A DNA stretch of 64,000 nucleotides from Gammaproteobacteria bacterium (GTDB taxonomy: Bacteria > Pseudomonadota > Gammaproteobacteria > JADZEE01). Each line of letters begins with the position of its first letter. Within the stretch, counting starts at the first letter, position 1. Below, one piece after another: positions 50,764 to 60,851 of the stretch. Under the pieces are notes generated by a model. That model was not told the DNA's origin, searched no databases, and saw nothing but the letters and a program-made list of their open reading frames with translations. The stretch spans positions 1-64,000 of the forward strand of contig JADZEE010000007.1 in NCBI GenBank assembly GCA_020850735.1, written 5' to 3'. The translations under genes were made by a program, and so were the position numbers.

Positions 50764-51975
50764 GTGGCCTTGGGCGCAAACAGGCGTGTACTTTCCGGCA
50801 TGCGGCCGACGGGACAGCTGCACCTCGGACATTATCACGGCGTGCTCAAGAACTGGGCGAGCCTGCAGCATGAATACGAATGCTACTTTTTCGTCGCCGA
50901 CTGGCATGCACTGACGACCGACTACGAGAATCCGGCCATCATCGGCAGCAGCGTGTGGGAGATGATCATCGACTGGCTCGCCGTCGGTATCAATCCGAGC
51001 GAGGCGACGCTGTTCATCCAGTCACGCGTGCCGGAGCACGCCGAGCTGCACCTGCTGCTGTCGATGATAACGCCCCTCGGCTGGCTGGAGCGCGTGCCCA
51101 CCTACAAGGACCAGCAGTCCCGGTTGCGGGAGAAGGATCTCGCGACTTACGGTTTCCTCGGCTACCCGCTGCTGCAGTCGGCGGACGTGCTCATCTACAA
51201 GGCCGGGCTGGTGCCGGTGGGCGAGGACCAGGTGTCGCACATCGAGATCGCGCGCGAGATCGCGCGCCGCTTCAACCACATATATGGCCGCGAGACGGGT
51301 TTCGAGGAAAAAGCCGAAGCCGCGGCCCGCAAGATGGGCCGGCGCAATGCGAAGTTGTATGCCGATCTGCGCCGGCGTTACCAGGAGGAGGGCGACGGCG
51401 AGGCGCTCGAGCGCGGTCGCGCGCTGCTCGAAGCGCAGCAGAACATCAGTCTGGGTGATCGCGAGCGCCTGCACGGCTACCTGGAGGGCAGTGGCAAGAT
51501 GATACTGCCCGAGCCACAGGCCCTGCTGACGCCGCAGGCGAAGATGCCGGGACTGGACGGGGAGAAAATGTCCAAGTCCTACGGCAACGTCATCACCTTG
51601 CGCGAGAGCCCGGAGTCGGTGGAGCAGAAGATCCGGACGATGCCGACCGATCCGGCGCGCGTGCGCCGGACCGATCCGGGCGACCCGGACAAGTGCCCGG
51701 TCTGGAAGCTGCACGAGGTCTATTCCGGCGACGACGTCCGGGCCTGGGTGCAGTCCGGCTGTCGTTCCGCCGCGTTCGGCTGCCTGGAGTGCAAGCAGCC
51801 GGTCATCGACGCCGTGCTCGCCGAGCAGGCGCCCATCCGTGAGCGCAGCGAGGAATTCGTCCGGGACCCGGATGCCGTTCGGAGTATCATTGACGAAGGT
51901 TGCGAGGCGGCGCGGGCGGTGGCGCGGGAGACCCTGGAGGAAGTCCGCGCCGCGATGGGACTGGATTACCGCTGA
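50764..51975 (+). CDS. trpS: Tryptophanyl-tRNA synthetase
   Basis: The 403-residue class I aminoacyl-tRNA synthetase has the HIGH-type motif PTGQLHLGHYHG and KMSKS motif DGEKMSKSYGN. YPLLQSADVLIYKAGLVPVGEDQ is the tryptophanyl-adenylate pocket. There is an insert around residues 170-240 (coiled, charged) seen in many proteobacterial TrpS. GTG 50764 is preferred since AGGGAGG lies at 50750-50756. Confidence 0.96.
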   Translation: MALGANRRVLSGMRPTGQLHLGHYHGVLKNWASLQHEYECYFFVADWHALTTDYENPAIIGSSVWEMIIDWLAVGINPSEATLFIQSRVPEHAELHLLLSMITPLGWLERVPTYKDQQSRLREKDLATYGFLGYPLLQSADVLIYKAGLVPVGEDQVSHIEIAREIARRFNHIYGRETGFEEKAEAAARKMGRRNAKLYADLRRRYQEEGDGEALERGRALLEAQQNISLGDRERLHGYLEGSGKMILPEPQALLTPQAKMPGLDGEKMSKSYGNVITLRESPESVEQKIRTMPTDPARVRRTDPGDPDKCPVWKLHEVYSGDDVRAWVQSGCRSAAFGCLECKQPVIDAVLAEQAPIRERSEEFVRDPDAVRSIIDEGCEAARAVARETLEEVRAAMGLDYR

Positions 51976-52008
51976 GCGCCGCCGTTGGGGCCGCGCCGGC
52001 CCCCCACG

Positions 52009-52878
52009 ATGACGGCGATCGCCGCCGGATCGCACGATCGCGCACTAGAGTGTCCGCTGGTGACGAGTGAACTGACTGAATCAAGTGACGCGACGCGTCC
52101 GGCCCAGGCCGAGATGCCGTTTGCCATCGTGCAGGGAACTCCGCTGACGGAGCTGCCGCGCGATCTGTACATACCTCCCGACGCGCTCGAGGTTTTTCTG
52201 GAAGCGTTCGAAGGGCCGCTGGACCTGCTGCTGTATCTCATCAAGCGCCAGAATCTCGATGTTCTCGACATCCCCATCGCCCGCATCACGCACCAGTACA
52301 TGCGCTACATCGAGCTCATGCAGGTGCTCCAGATCGAGCTCGCGGCCGAGTATCTGGTCATGGCCGCGATGCTCGCCGAAATCAAGTCGCGCATGCTGCT
52401 GCCGCGGCCGGCGAGCGACGCCGAAGAGGACGATCCGCGAGCCGAACTGGTACGCAGGCTGCAGGAGTACGAGCGCTACAAGCAGGCTGCCAGCGAGCTC
52501 GACGCGCTGCCGCGGCTGGAGCGCGAGCTGCATCTGGTCGTCGTCGAGTTCAGCGAACGCAGCACCAGGCAGTTGCCGCCGACGGTGTCGCTGGAGGAAA
52601 TGCTCGCGGCCATGAAAGAAGTTGTCGAGCGTGCCGAGCTGTTCACGAACCACCAGGTGCAGCGCGAGGCGCTGTCGGTGCGTGAACGGATGGCCATGAT
52701 TCTGGACCTCGGCGCAGGCGGGGAGTTTGTCGAGTTCACGCGCTTTTTCGAGCATCGCGAAGGTCGTCTCGGCGTCGTCGTCACCCTGCTGGCCATCCTC
52801 GAACTGCTCAAGGAAGCGCTGATCGAGATGGTTCAGAACGAGCCTCAAGGCCCGATCTACGTGAAGGTGGCGGCATGA
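52009..52878 (+). CDS. scpA: Segregation and condensation protein A
   Basis: The roughly 289-residue kleisin works with ScpB and SMC in chromosome folding. Core block FEGPLDLLLYLIKRQNLDVLDIPIA is diagnostic, with EYLVMAAMLAEIKSRMLLP after it and a C-terminal winged helix. ATG 52009 is used; GTG 52060 and ATG 52114 are possible later starts, since the first 35 residues look unconserved. scpB follows 54 bp later. Confidence 0.95.
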   Translation: MTAIAAGSHDRALECPLVTSELTESSDATRPAQAEMPFAIVQGTPLTELPRDLYIPPDALEVFLEAFEGPLDLLLYLIKRQNLDVLDIPIARITHQYMRYIELMQVLQIELAAEYLVMAAMLAEIKSRMLLPRPASDAEEDDPRAELVRRLQEYERYKQAASELDALPRLERELHLVVVEFSERSTRQLPPTVSLEEMLAAMKEVVERAELFTNHQVQREALSVRERMAMILDLGAGGEFVEFTRFFEHREGRLGVVVTLLAILELLKEALIEMVQNEPQGPIYVKVAA

Positions 52879-52932
52879 GCCGGCGCGCAGCTCAGCCACC
52901 GCTGCCGGACTCGAGCCCGGGGAGCGACTGCC

Positions 52933-53676
52933 ATGACCGGAATTGACCACAGCGGGGACGATGTCGTGGATATTGCCGCCGAGCTGCAGACCGGGGCTGA
53001 CGACGGCGCCGATCCGGCGCTCATCAGGAACGTGGTGGAGACCGCGCTACTGGTGGCCGGACAGCCGGTATCGCTCGATCGCCTGCAGGCTTTGTTCGTC
53101 GGCGACGCTCATGGCGAGCCACCGCGCGACGCCATCCGCGCCGCGCTGGAGGCTCTGCGGCAGGACTACGCCGCGCGTGGCATCGAGCTCAAGGAGGTCG
53201 CCAGTGGCTTCCGGGTTCAGGTGCGCGGCGAGCTCGCACCTTACGTCAGCCGGCTGTGGGACGAGCGCTCGCCACGCTACTCGCGCGCGCTGCTCGAGAC
53301 GCTCGCGATCATCGCCTACCGCCAGCCGGTCACCCGCGCCGAGATCGAGGACATTCGCGGCGTCGCCGTGAGCACGAACATGATCAAGTCACTGCTCGAG
53401 CGCGAGTGGATCCGCGTCGCCGGGCACCGCGACGTTCCCGGTCGTCCGGCCGTCTACACCACCACGCGCCAGTTCCTGGATTACTTCAACCTGAAGACCC
53501 TGGCGGAGCTGCCCACGCTCGCCGAGTTGCGTGACATCGACGACATCAATCCGGATCTGTTCGCGGGGCTGGGCGCGGCGGACGAATCCGGTATCGGGGA
53601 CGGCGGCGGCGACGCCGCGCCTGACGGCGGCGCGCAGACCGTTGCGGCCGACCTGCCACGCGAAGCCGCCGGCTGA
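52933..53676 (+). CDS. scpB: Segregation and condensation protein B
   Basis: The 247-residue protein has two winged-helix domains. SRALLETLAIIAYRQPVTRAEIEDIRGV and REWIRVAGHRDVPGRPAVYTTT are hallmarks. The C-terminal 40 residues are Gly/Asp/Ala-rich and probably disordered. It forms the SMC-ScpAB complex with the preceding gene. Confidence 0.96.
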   Translation: MTGIDHSGDDVVDIAAELQTGADDGADPALIRNVVETALLVAGQPVSLDRLQALFVGDAHGEPPRDAIRAALEALRQDYAARGIELKEVASGFRVQVRGELAPYVSRLWDERSPRYSRALLETLAIIAYRQPVTRAEIEDIRGVAVSTNMIKSLLEREWIRVAGHRDVPGRPAVYTTTRQFLDYFNLKTLAELPTLAELRDIDDINPDLFAGLGAADESGIGDGGGDAAPDGGAQTVAADLPREAAG

Positions 53677-53693
53677 CGCGCGACGCGACCGCC

Positions 53694-54608
53694 GTGGCCA
53701 GTCGCCGTCCATCGCGCCCGGGTGCGCGTGCCGGCCGCGCCGCCCGTAAACCGCCGGGGCGCGCGGGCGCCGCGCCGCCACCAAAGCCTGCGCTCCGGGA
53801 GCGGGTGCAGAAAGTGCTGGCCCGCGCCGGGCTGGGTTCGCGGCGCGCGCTGGAAGAGTGGATCGCCGCCGGCCGTGTGACGGTGAACGGCCGCAGTGCG
53901 AGGCTCGGCGACAGCGTCGGTCCGGGCGACCGGGTCCGGGTGGACGGCCGGCCGGTGGCGCTGGCCGCGCTCGTGCAGGCGCCCTGTGAGGTGCTGGCAC
54001 TGCACAAACCCCCCGGCTGTGTGTCGACACGGCGCGATCCGCAGGGACGCCCGACCGTCTACGAACTGCTGCCTGCGCCCGCAGCCGGGCGCTGGATCGG
54101 TATCGGCCGACTGGATTTCAATACCGGCGGTCTGCTGCTGTTCACGACCGACGGCGAGCTCGCCCACCGCCTCATGCACCCGCGCCAGCAGGTTCTGCGC
54201 GAGTACGCGGTGCGCGTGCGCGGGCAGTTGAGCGGCGAGCAGATGCAGGCGCTGCGCGCGGGAGTCGAGATCAGCGACGGCCCGGCAGGCTTCGAGACGA
54301 TCGCGGACGCCGGCGGCGCGGCCAGCAACCACTGGTACCGGGTGGCGCTGCGTGAAGGGCGCAAGCACGAGGTCCGGCGGCTGATGGAATCCCAGGGACT
54401 GGTCGTCAGCCGGCTCATGCGGGTTCGCTATGGCCCGGTGGAGCTGCCCCGCGCCCGCCGTGCCGGCCACTGGTGGCTGCTCGACGCCGCCACCGTGACC
54501 GAGCTGCGCGCCGCCGCCGGGCTGGCTCCGGCGGTACGGCAACGCCCCGACCGCCGGCCGGCGAACCGCCCGCCGCGCCGTTCCCGTGGTGGTGGCGCGG
54601 GGGTTTGA
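53694..54608 (+). CDS. rluB: 23S rRNA pseudouridine synthase B
   Basis: The 304-residue enzyme has an Arg/Pro-rich basic start, an S4 RNA-binding domain (RVQKVLARAGLGSRRALEEWI) and the RsuA-type catalytic block GRLDFNTGGLLLFTTDGELA with the catalytic aspartate. The C-terminus is basic and disordered. RluB modifies U2605 of 23S rRNA; RluF or RluE are less likely given length and the scpAB neighbourhood. Start is GTG 53694. Confidence 0.92.
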   Translation: MASRRPSRPGARAGRAARKPPGRAGAAPPPKPALRERVQKVLARAGLGSRRALEEWIAAGRVTVNGRSARLGDSVGPGDRVRVDGRPVALAALVQAPCEVLALHKPPGCVSTRRDPQGRPTVYELLPAPAAGRWIGIGRLDFNTGGLLLFTTDGELAHRLMHPRQQVLREYAVRVRGQLSGEQMQALRAGVEISDGPAGFETIADAGGAASNHWYRVALREGRKHEVRRLMESQGLVVSRLMRVRYGPVELPRARRAGHWWLLDAATVTELRAAAGLAPAVRQRPDRRPANRPPRRSRGGGAGV

Positions 54609-54662
54609 TCTCCCCCGGGGTAGTCGCTAAGCTTGCCGCCCGCCGCAAGGCCGTCGAGTCCG

Positions 54663-55415
54663 ATGCGAATCCCGCTGGTAGCCGGAAACTGGAAGATGAA
54701 TGGCGACCGCCGGGGCGTCGCGCGGTTGCTCGATGAGTTGCTGGCATCCCGGGTGGCGGATGGCGCGGCCGACGTGATGGTGTTCCCGCCCTATCCCTAC
54801 CTGCCGCTGGTCAGCGAACGGCTCGCCGGTACGCGTATCGGCTGGGGTGCACAGAACATTGCCGACCAGGACGGCGGCGCCTTTACCGGCGAGGTGTCCG
54901 GCGCCATGTTGCGCGACTGGGGCTGCAGCGGCGTACTCGTTGGGCATTCGGAGCGGCGCCGGATCTACGCCGAGACCGATGCCGTGGTCGCGGAAAAATA
55001 CGCCGCGGCGCGGCGTGCCGGGCTCGCAGCGGTGATTTGTGTCGGCGAGAGTCTCGAGGAACGCGATGGCGGCCGCACGCTCGAAGTCGTCCGGCGCCAG
55101 GTGGAGGCGGTGTTCGCCCGCAACACGGACGACGATTTCAGCACGGCCACGTTCGCCTACGAACCGGTCTGGGCCATCGGTACCGGTCGCACGGCGACGC
55201 CCGAGCAGGCGCAGGAGGTGCACGCCTTCGTCCGTGGTCTGCTGGACGCCCGTGCCGCCGGACTCGGCGGGCGTGTGCGCATCGTCTACGGCGGCAGCGT
55301 CACCGCCGGGAATGCGGCGCAGCTGTTTGCCATGCCGGACGTGGACGGCGGCCTGGTCGGCGGCGCTTCCCTGAAGGCGGATCAGTTCGCAGCAATTTGT
55401 GCTGCCGCCGGGTGA
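54663..55415 (+). CDS. tpiA: Triosephosphate isomerase
   Basis: The 250-residue glycolytic TIM barrel has K11-type NWKMNG, catalytic histidine GHSERR, catalytic glutamate in AYEPVWAIGTGRTA and phosphate loop YGGSVTAGNA. ATG 54663 starts at MRIPLVAGNWKMN and rejects a 10-codon extension. It is followed by secG, the typical order. Confidence 0.98.
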   Translation: MRIPLVAGNWKMNGDRRGVARLLDELLASRVADGAADVMVFPPYPYLPLVSERLAGTRIGWGAQNIADQDGGAFTGEVSGAMLRDWGCSGVLVGHSERRRIYAETDAVVAEKYAAARRAGLAAVICVGESLEERDGGRTLEVVRRQVEAVFARNTDDDFSTATFAYEPVWAIGTGRTATPEQAQEVHAFVRGLLDARAAGLGGRVRIVYGGSVTAGNAAQLFAMPDVDGGLVGGASLKADQFAAICAAAG

Positions 55416-55448
55416 TGCCCCGGCCGCGGCGGGAGGAGTAGTGCGCAG

Positions 55449-55808
55449 ATGCAATCGATTCTGATGGTGGCACACCTGCTGATGGCCTTCGCGCTCATCG
55501 GCTTCATCCTGCTGCAGCAGGGGCGTGGTGCCGACACGGGGGCGGCCTTCGGCAGCGGGGCGTCCACCACGGTTTTCGGCGCGCGGGGTTCGGCGACATT
55601 TCTCAGCCGGGCGACCGCCGTGCTGGCCATCCTGTTCTTCGCCAACAGCCTGTTGCTGGCACACCTGTCGAGCCGGCGCGTGGAGAGCCGCAGCCTGATG
55701 GAGGACGTCGTCGTGGAAAGCCCGGTCGCGCCGGCCCCCGCAGTGCCTGCCGACGTACCCAGCATTCCCGGTCGCGACGCCGACGTGCCGGTGGCACCGG
55801 CCCCCTGA
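55449..55808 (+). CDS. secG: Protein translocase subunit SecG
   Basis: The 119-residue inner-membrane protein has two hydrophobic helices (about residues 3-22 and 52-70) with LLQQGRGADTGAAFGSGAS between them, the diagnostic SecG loop, and a Pro/Ala-rich tail. It assists SecYE translocation. It lies between tpiA and the tRNA-Leu gene. Confidence 0.95.
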   Translation: MQSILMVAHLLMAFALIGFILLQQGRGADTGAAFGSGASTTVFGARGSATFLSRATAVLAILFFANSLLLAHLSSRRVESRSLMEDVVVESPVAPAPAVPADVPSIPGRDADVPVAPAP

Positions 55809-55913
55809 CCCGCGCGCCGCGCTCGATTCCTGCGCGCGCATTCTGTATTCTTTCCCGCCCGCGCGGTCCGGCGAGCCGGACCCGGGTCGCGCGAGTCGTG
55901 TTCCTCGTTGCAT

Positions 55914-55998
55914 GCGGATGTGGTGGAATTGGTAGACACGCCGTCTTGAGGGGGCGGTGGCGCAAGCCGTGTGAGTTCGAGTCTCACCATCCGCACCA
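55914..55998 (+). tRNA. tRNA-Leu, anticodon GAG
   Basis: The cloverleaf is complete. Acceptor arms GCGGATG (55914-55920) and CATCCGC (55988-55994) pair, the anticodon stem CCGTC/GGCGG encloses TTGAGGG with anticodon GAG, there is a long variable arm of the class II type, and the T-arm has GTTCGAGTC. The CCA end is encoded (55996-55998). The place between secG and nuoA is usual in gammaproteobacteria. No integrase sits next to it. Confidence 0.97.
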
Positions 55999-56117
55999 CC
56001 CCGATCGGCGCGGGCGCGATTCACGCGCCGGTCTGCCTGCACCGCAGTGCAAAAAACGGGTAAGATAGACCTCCTTTACGGCTGGCGCCGGTGCATTTGC
56101 GCCCGCCGGTGAACGTA

Positions 56118-56495
56118 ATGGCAGCGCGGCGGCCAACGGTGCTAGAACAGTATCTGCCCATCCTCGTGTTTATCGTGTTCGGCGCGCTCGTCGGCGTCGT
56201 CGCCATCTCCGTCGGTTTCGTCATCGGCCCGCACCGGCCTGACGAGGAGAAGCTCTCGCCTTACGAATGCGGTTTCGAGGCCTTTGAAGACGCGCGCATG
56301 CAGTTCGACGTGCGTTACTACCTGGTCGCCATTCTGTTCATCATTTTCGATCTGGAGATTGCCTTCCTGTTTCCGTGGGCGGTCGTGCTCGAGGACATCG
56401 GCACGTTCGGATTCGTCGCCATGATGATATTCCTCGCCATCCTCGTCGTAGGCTTCATCTACGAGTGGAAGAAGGGGGCCCTGGAATGGGAATAG
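56118..56495 (+). CDS. nuoA: NADH-quinone oxidoreductase subunit A
   Basis: The 125-residue subunit has three transmembrane helices. ERK-like [23 protein letters not shown] is the family signature loop with the switch cysteine. It is part of the membrane arm of complex I. ATG 56118 is preferred to the GTG nine codons upstream. The stop overlaps nuoB by 10 bp. A weak TAAGAT box at 56061-56066 may belong to the nuo promoter. Confidence 0.97.
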   Translation: MAARRPTVLEQYLPILVFIVFGALVGVVAISVGFVIGPHRPDEEKLSPYECGFEAFEDARMQFDVRYYLVAILFIIFDLEIAFLFPWAVVLEDIGTFGFVAMMIFLAILVVGFIYEWKKGALEWE

Positions 56496-56962
56496 AAGGG
56501 GTCCTCGAGAAGGGTGTCGTCACCACCAGCGTAGACAAGCTGGTCAACTGGGCGCGTACGGGGTCACTGTGGCCGGTGACGTTCGGCCTTGCCTGCTGTG
56601 CGGTGGAGATGATGCACGCCGGGGCAGCGCGCTACGACCTCGACCGCTTCGGCATCGTCTTCCGTCCGAGTCCGCGCCAGTCCGACGTGATGATCGTAGC
56701 GGGGACTCTGGTGAACAAGATGGCCCCGGCGCTGCGCAAGGTCTACGACCAGATGGCCGAGCCGCGCTGGGTGATTTCCATGGGCTCGTGCGCCAACGGC
56801 GGCGGCTACTACCATTATTCCTACGCGGTCGTGCGTGGCTGTGACCGGATCGTGCCCGTGGACGTGTACGTGCCCGGCTGTCCGCCGACGGCCGAGGCGC
56901 TGCTGTTCGGCATCGTGCAGTTGCAGAACAAGATCCGCCGCACCAACACGATCGCCCGCTGA
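56486..56962 (+). CDS. nuoB: NADH-quinone oxidoreductase subunit B
   Basis: The 158-residue subunit binds the terminal cluster N2. The ligand cysteines are in [24 protein letters not shown] and [10 protein letters not shown]. It sits at the junction with the quinone site. ATG 56486 lies within the end of nuoA. Confidence 0.98.
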   Translation: MGIEGVLEKGVVTTSVDKLVNWARTGSLWPVTFGLACCAVEMMHAGAARYDLDRFGIVFRPSPRQSDVMIVAGTLVNKMAPALRKVYDQMAEPRWVISMGSCANGGGYYHYSYAVVRGCDRIVPVDVYVPGCPPTAEALLFGIVQLQNKIRRTNTIAR

Positions 56963-56985
56963 ACGACATCCTTGCACCGATCCGC

Positions 56986-57678
56986 ATGACCACCTCGACG
57001 ACCGACGCGCTGCTCGCGCGCCTGCAGGCCAGATTCGAAGGACGACTGGAATCGGCGACGGTCAGTCACGGCACGATCACGCTCGAGATCCAGGGCGCCC
57101 GTATACGCGAGATCGGCACGGCGCTGCGCGACGATCCGCAGTTCGATTTCGCCCAATTGTCCGATCTGTGCGGCGTGGATTATCTGAGCTACGGGGAGGC
57201 CGACTGGGTGACCGAGGATGCCACCAGCTCGGGCTTCAGCCGCGCGGTCGGCCGCGGCGCAGTCGGCGCGCAGCCCGGCCATGGCGAGCGCTTCGCCGTC
57301 GTCTACCACCTGCTGTCGCTGTCGGCCAACCGGCGCCTGCGCCTGCGCGCCTGGGTCGGGGGTGAACCGCCCGCGATCGCCTCGGTGGTCGACATCTGGC
57401 CGTCCGCGAACTGGTTCGAGCGCGAAGCGTTCGATCTGTTCGGGATCCTGTTCGACGGCCATCCCGATCTGCGCCGCATCCTCACCGATTACGGTTTCAT
57501 CGGCCATCCGTTTCGCAAGGACTTTCCGCTCGAGGGCTACGTCGAGATGCGTTACGACCCTGACAAGGGGCGGGTGGTGTACCAGCCCGTGTCGATCGAC
57601 AACCGAGTGCTCGTACCCCGTGTAATCCGTGACGACAGCCGCTACGCGCATCCGCAGGAGGGCGGCGCGAGTGCCTGA
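56986..57678 (+). CDS. nuoC: NADH-quinone oxidoreductase subunit C
   Basis: The 230-residue peripheral subunit is separate from NuoD here (not fused as in E. coli). [12 protein letters not shown] and [29 protein letters not shown] are diagnostic, and [12 protein letters not shown] ends the core. ATG 56986 is used. Confidence 0.97.
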   Translation: MTTSTTDALLARLQARFEGRLESATVSHGTITLEIQGARIREIGTALRDDPQFDFAQLSDLCGVDYLSYGEADWVTEDATSSGFSRAVGRGAVGAQPGHGERFAVVYHLLSLSANRRLRLRAWVGGEPPAIASVVDIWPSANWFEREAFDLFGILFDGHPDLRRILTDYGFIGHPFRKDFPLEGYVEMRYDPDKGRVVYQPVSIDNRVLVPRVIRDDSRYAHPQEGGASA

Positions 57679-58924
57679 GATCCGCAACCTGACCATCAAC
57701 TTCGGGCCGCAGCATCCGGCCGCGCACGGCGTGCTCAGGCTGGTGCTGGAAATGGACGGCGAGGTCATCGAGCGCGCCGACCCGCACGTCGGACTGCTGC
57801 ACCGGGGCACGGAGAAACTCGCCGAGTCCAAGCCGTTCAGCCAGAGCATCGGCTACATGGACCGGCTCGACTACGTCTCGATGATGTGCAACGAGCACGC
57901 CTATGTGCTCGCCATCGAGCGGCTGCTCGGTATCGCGCCGCCGGTTCGCGCGCAGTACATCCGCGTCCTGTTCGACGAGATTACCCGCATCCTCAACCAC
58001 CTGTTGTGGCTCGGTGCGCACGGTCTCGACATCGGCGCGATGACGGTTTTCCTGTACTGCTTCCGTGAGCGCGAGGATCTCATGGACTGCTACGAGGCGG
58101 TGTCTGGCACGCGCATGCACGCGACCTACTACCGGCCCGGGGGCGTATACCGCGATCTGCCGGCGAAGATGCCGCAGTACGAAGCCTCGCGGTTCCGCAG
58201 TGCCGGCGACGTTGAGCGCCTGAACGCCAGCCGCCAGGGGTCGCTGCTCGATTTCATCGACGACTTCGCCGCGCGATTTCCGGCCTGCGTCGACGACTAC
58301 GAGACCCTGCTCACGGACAACCGGATCTGGAAGCAGCGCACCGTCGGTATCGGCGTCGTCGAGCCCGAGCGGGCGGTGGCGCTCGGCTTCACCGGACCGA
58401 TGCTGCGCGGATCGGGCATCGCGTGGGATCTGCGCAAGCAGCAGCCCTACGAGGTCTACGCCGATCTCGATTTCGACATTCCCGTCGGTACCGGCGGCGA
58501 CTGCTACGACCGTTACCTGGTGCGGGTGGAGGAGATGCGGCAGTCGGCGCGCATCATCAGACAATGCGTGCAGTGGCTGCGCGCCAACCCGGGACCGGTG
58601 ATGCTCGACGATCACAAGTTCGCGGCGCCCGCACGGGAGGAGATGAAGCGCGACATGGAGTCCCTCATCCATCATTTCAAGCTGTTCACCGAGGGCTACT
58701 GCGTGCCGCCGGGCGAGGTCTACGCGGCGGTCGAGCACCCCAAGGGCGAGTTCGGCATCTACCTCGTGTCCGACGGGGCGAACAAGCCCTATCGCGTCAA
58801 GATCCGCGCCCCCGGTTTCGTGCACATTTCCGCCATGGACGAGATGACGCGCGGGCACATGCTCGCCGACGTGGTGGCCGTGATCGGAACGCAGGACATC
58901 GTGTTCGGCGAGGTGGATCGCTGA
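57671..58924 (+). CDS. nuoD: NADH-quinone oxidoreductase subunit D
   Basis: The 417-residue subunit lines the quinone pocket (49-kDa homologue). Blocks are [22 protein letters not shown] and [20 protein letters not shown] 57671 overlaps the nuoC stop by 8 bp. A 14-codon longer frame beginning inside nuoC is rejected. Confidence 0.97.
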   Translation: MPEIRNLTINFGPQHPAAHGVLRLVLEMDGEVIERADPHVGLLHRGTEKLAESKPFSQSIGYMDRLDYVSMMCNEHAYVLAIERLLGIAPPVRAQYIRVLFDEITRILNHLLWLGAHGLDIGAMTVFLYCFREREDLMDCYEAVSGTRMHATYYRPGGVYRDLPAKMPQYEASRFRSAGDVERLNASRQGSLLDFIDDFAARFPACVDDYETLLTDNRIWKQRTVGIGVVEPERAVALGFTGPMLRGSGIAWDLRKQQPYEVYADLDFDIPVGTGGDCYDRYLVRVEEMRQSARIIRQCVQWLRANPGPVMLDDHKFAAPAREEMKRDMESLIHHFKLFTEGYCVPPGEVYAAVEHPKGEFGIYLVSDGANKPYRVKIRAPGFVHISAMDEMTRGHMLADVVAVIGTQDIVFGEVDR

Positions 58925-59442
58925 TGAGCGCGACGCACGGCAGCGCACCGGACGACGCCGGCGAGGCGCTCTCGGCGCATGCGCGCGAGGTCATCGATGC
59001 CTGGATCCGCAAGTACCCGCAGGAGCGCAAGCAATCGGCCGTGCTCGCTGCGCTGCGGGAAGTGCAGCACGACAACGGCGGTTTCCTGACCACCGGGCTG
59101 ATGGACGCCGTTGCCGGGTATCTCGACATGGCGCCCATCGCGGTCTACGAGGTCGCGAGCTTCTACTCGATGTTCGAGACCAGACCCGTCGCGCGGCACA
59201 GCGTCTCCGTATGCACCAACGTGTCGTGCTGGCTGCGCGGCGCACAGGAAATCGTCGATCACATCGAATCCAGGCTCGACATCAGCACCGGCGAGTCGAC
59301 CGCCGACGGCCGCGTGTATCTCAAGTGCGAGGAAGAGTGCCTCGCCGCCTGCTGCGGCGCGCCCATGATGATGGTCGATCACGTCTATCACGAGAACCTC
59401 ACGCCCGAGAAGGTGGATGCCATCCTGGACGCGCTGAAATGA
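58924..59442 (+). CDS. nuoE: NADH-quinone oxidoreductase subunit E
   Basis: The 172-residue thioredoxin-like subunit has the [2Fe-2S] cluster N1a cysteines in [11 protein letters not shown] and [17 protein letters not shown] 58924 shares one base with the nuoD stop (TGATG). Confidence 0.97.
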   Translation: MSATHGSAPDDAGEALSAHAREVIDAWIRKYPQERKQSAVLAALREVQHDNGGFLTTGLMDAVAGYLDMAPIAVYEVASFYSMFETRPVARHSVSVCTNVSCWLRGAQEIVDHIESRLDISTGESTADGRVYLKCEEECLAACCGAPMMMVDHVYHENLTPEKVDAILDALK

Positions 59443-60743
59443 CGGAAATCGCGCTCAATCAGGTCTGCTACGAGACCCTGAAGTTCGCCGAGCCGTGGAC
59501 ACTGGAGAGTTACCGGAGCGTCGGCGGTTACGAGGCCTGGTTGCGGATCCTGCGCGAGGGGATCACGCCCGAGCAGGTCATCGAGACGGTGAAGGCCTCG
59601 GGGCTGCGAGGTCGCGGCGGCGCGGGCTTCCCCACGGGGCTGAAGTGGAGCTTCATGCCCAGGGCCTACGCGGGCCAGAAGTACATCGTGTGCAACTCGG
59701 ACGAGAGCGAACCGGGCACCTGCAAGGACCGCGACATCCTGCGCTACAACCCGCACGCGCTCGTGGAGGGCATGGTGATCGCGGGTTACGCCATCGGCGC
59801 GACGGTGGGCTACAACTACATGCGTGGCGAGTTCATGGACGAACCCTGGATCCGCTTCGAGCAGGCGCTCGCCGCCGCATACGCCGCCGGTTACCTGGGG
59901 CGCGATATCCAGGGCAGTGGCGTGGACTTCGACCTCTACGGGCACCTCGGCGCCGGAGCCTACATCTGCGGCGAGGAGACCGCGCTGCTGGAGTCGCTCG
60001 AGGGCAAGAAAGGCCAGCCGCGCTTCAAGCCGCCGTTTCCCGCCAATTTCGGCCTGTACGGCAAGCCGACCACGATCAACAACACCGAGTCCATCGCGTC
60101 GGTACCGTCCATCCTGCGTAAAGGGCCACAGTGGTTCGCCGATCTCGGCGTTGCGAATGCCGGCGGCACCAAGATCTTTTCCGTCAGCGGCCACGTGGAG
60201 CGACCCGGCAACTTCGAGGTCGCCATGGGCATCCCGTTCCGCGAGCTGCTCGCACTCGCCGGCGGGGTGTGGAAAGGGCGCAAGCTCAAGGCGGTGATCC
60301 CGGGCGGGTCTTCCGTGCCGGTGCTGCCCGGCGGGGCGATGCTAACGGCGAACATGGACTACGATTCGATCAAGAAAGCCGGCTCCATGCTCGGTTCCGG
60401 CGCGGTGATCGTGATGGACGAGACCACCTGCATGGTGCAGGTGTTGCGCCGGATTTCGCGTTTCTACTACTCCGAGTCCTGCGGCCAGTGCACACCGTGC
60501 CGCGAGGGCACCGGCTGGATGTACCGGATGCTGTCGCGCATCATCGACGGCAAGGGCCGGCCGGAGGACATCGACAAGCTGGACGACGTGTCGCGCAAGA
60601 TCGAGGGCCGCACGATCTGCGCGCTGGGCGATGCCGCGGCGTGGCCGGTGCAGAGCTTCATCCGCCATTTCCGCCACGAGTTCGAGTATTACATCGAACA
60701 CGGCCGCAGCCTCGTCGAGGCGCCGCAGGAGGCCGCGGCGTGA
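59439..60743 (+). CDS. nuoF: NADH-quinone oxidoreductase subunit F
   Basis: The 434-residue subunit binds NADH, FMN and cluster N3. [16 protein letters not shown] is the NADH/FMN loop, and [13 protein letters not shown] plus the later [13 protein letters not shown] hold the [4Fe-4S] cysteines. ATG 59439 overlaps the nuoE stop. A 108-bp gap without a gene follows before nuoG. Confidence 0.98.
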   Translation: MTEIALNQVCYETLKFAEPWTLESYRSVGGYEAWLRILREGITPEQVIETVKASGLRGRGGAGFPTGLKWSFMPRAYAGQKYIVCNSDESEPGTCKDRDILRYNPHALVEGMVIAGYAIGATVGYNYMRGEFMDEPWIRFEQALAAAYAAGYLGRDIQGSGVDFDLYGHLGAGAYICGEETALLESLEGKKGQPRFKPPFPANFGLYGKPTTINNTESIASVPSILRKGPQWFADLGVANAGGTKIFSVSGHVERPGNFEVAMGIPFRELLALAGGVWKGRKLKAVIPGGSSVPVLPGGAMLTANMDYDSIKKAGSMLGSGAVIVMDETTCMVQVLRRISRFYYSESCGQCTPCREGTGWMYRMLSRIIDGKGRPEDIDKLDDVSRKIEGRTICALGDAAAWPVQSFIRHFRHEFEYYIEHGRSLVEAPQEAAA

Positions 60744-60851
60744 GCGAGACGGCACGCAGGTCTTGATTCGTCATTCGTATAACACGATCGGAAACGACGA
60801 TCCGCCGCACGCCGGCCACGAACCAAACAGCAAGAATCTCGAATAATTCCC

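Noticed and set aside
55914-55998. tRNA-Leu as an integration site for a genomic island
   Set aside because: No integrase or direct repeat of the tRNA 3' end is seen. The secG-tRNA-nuo order is ancestral.
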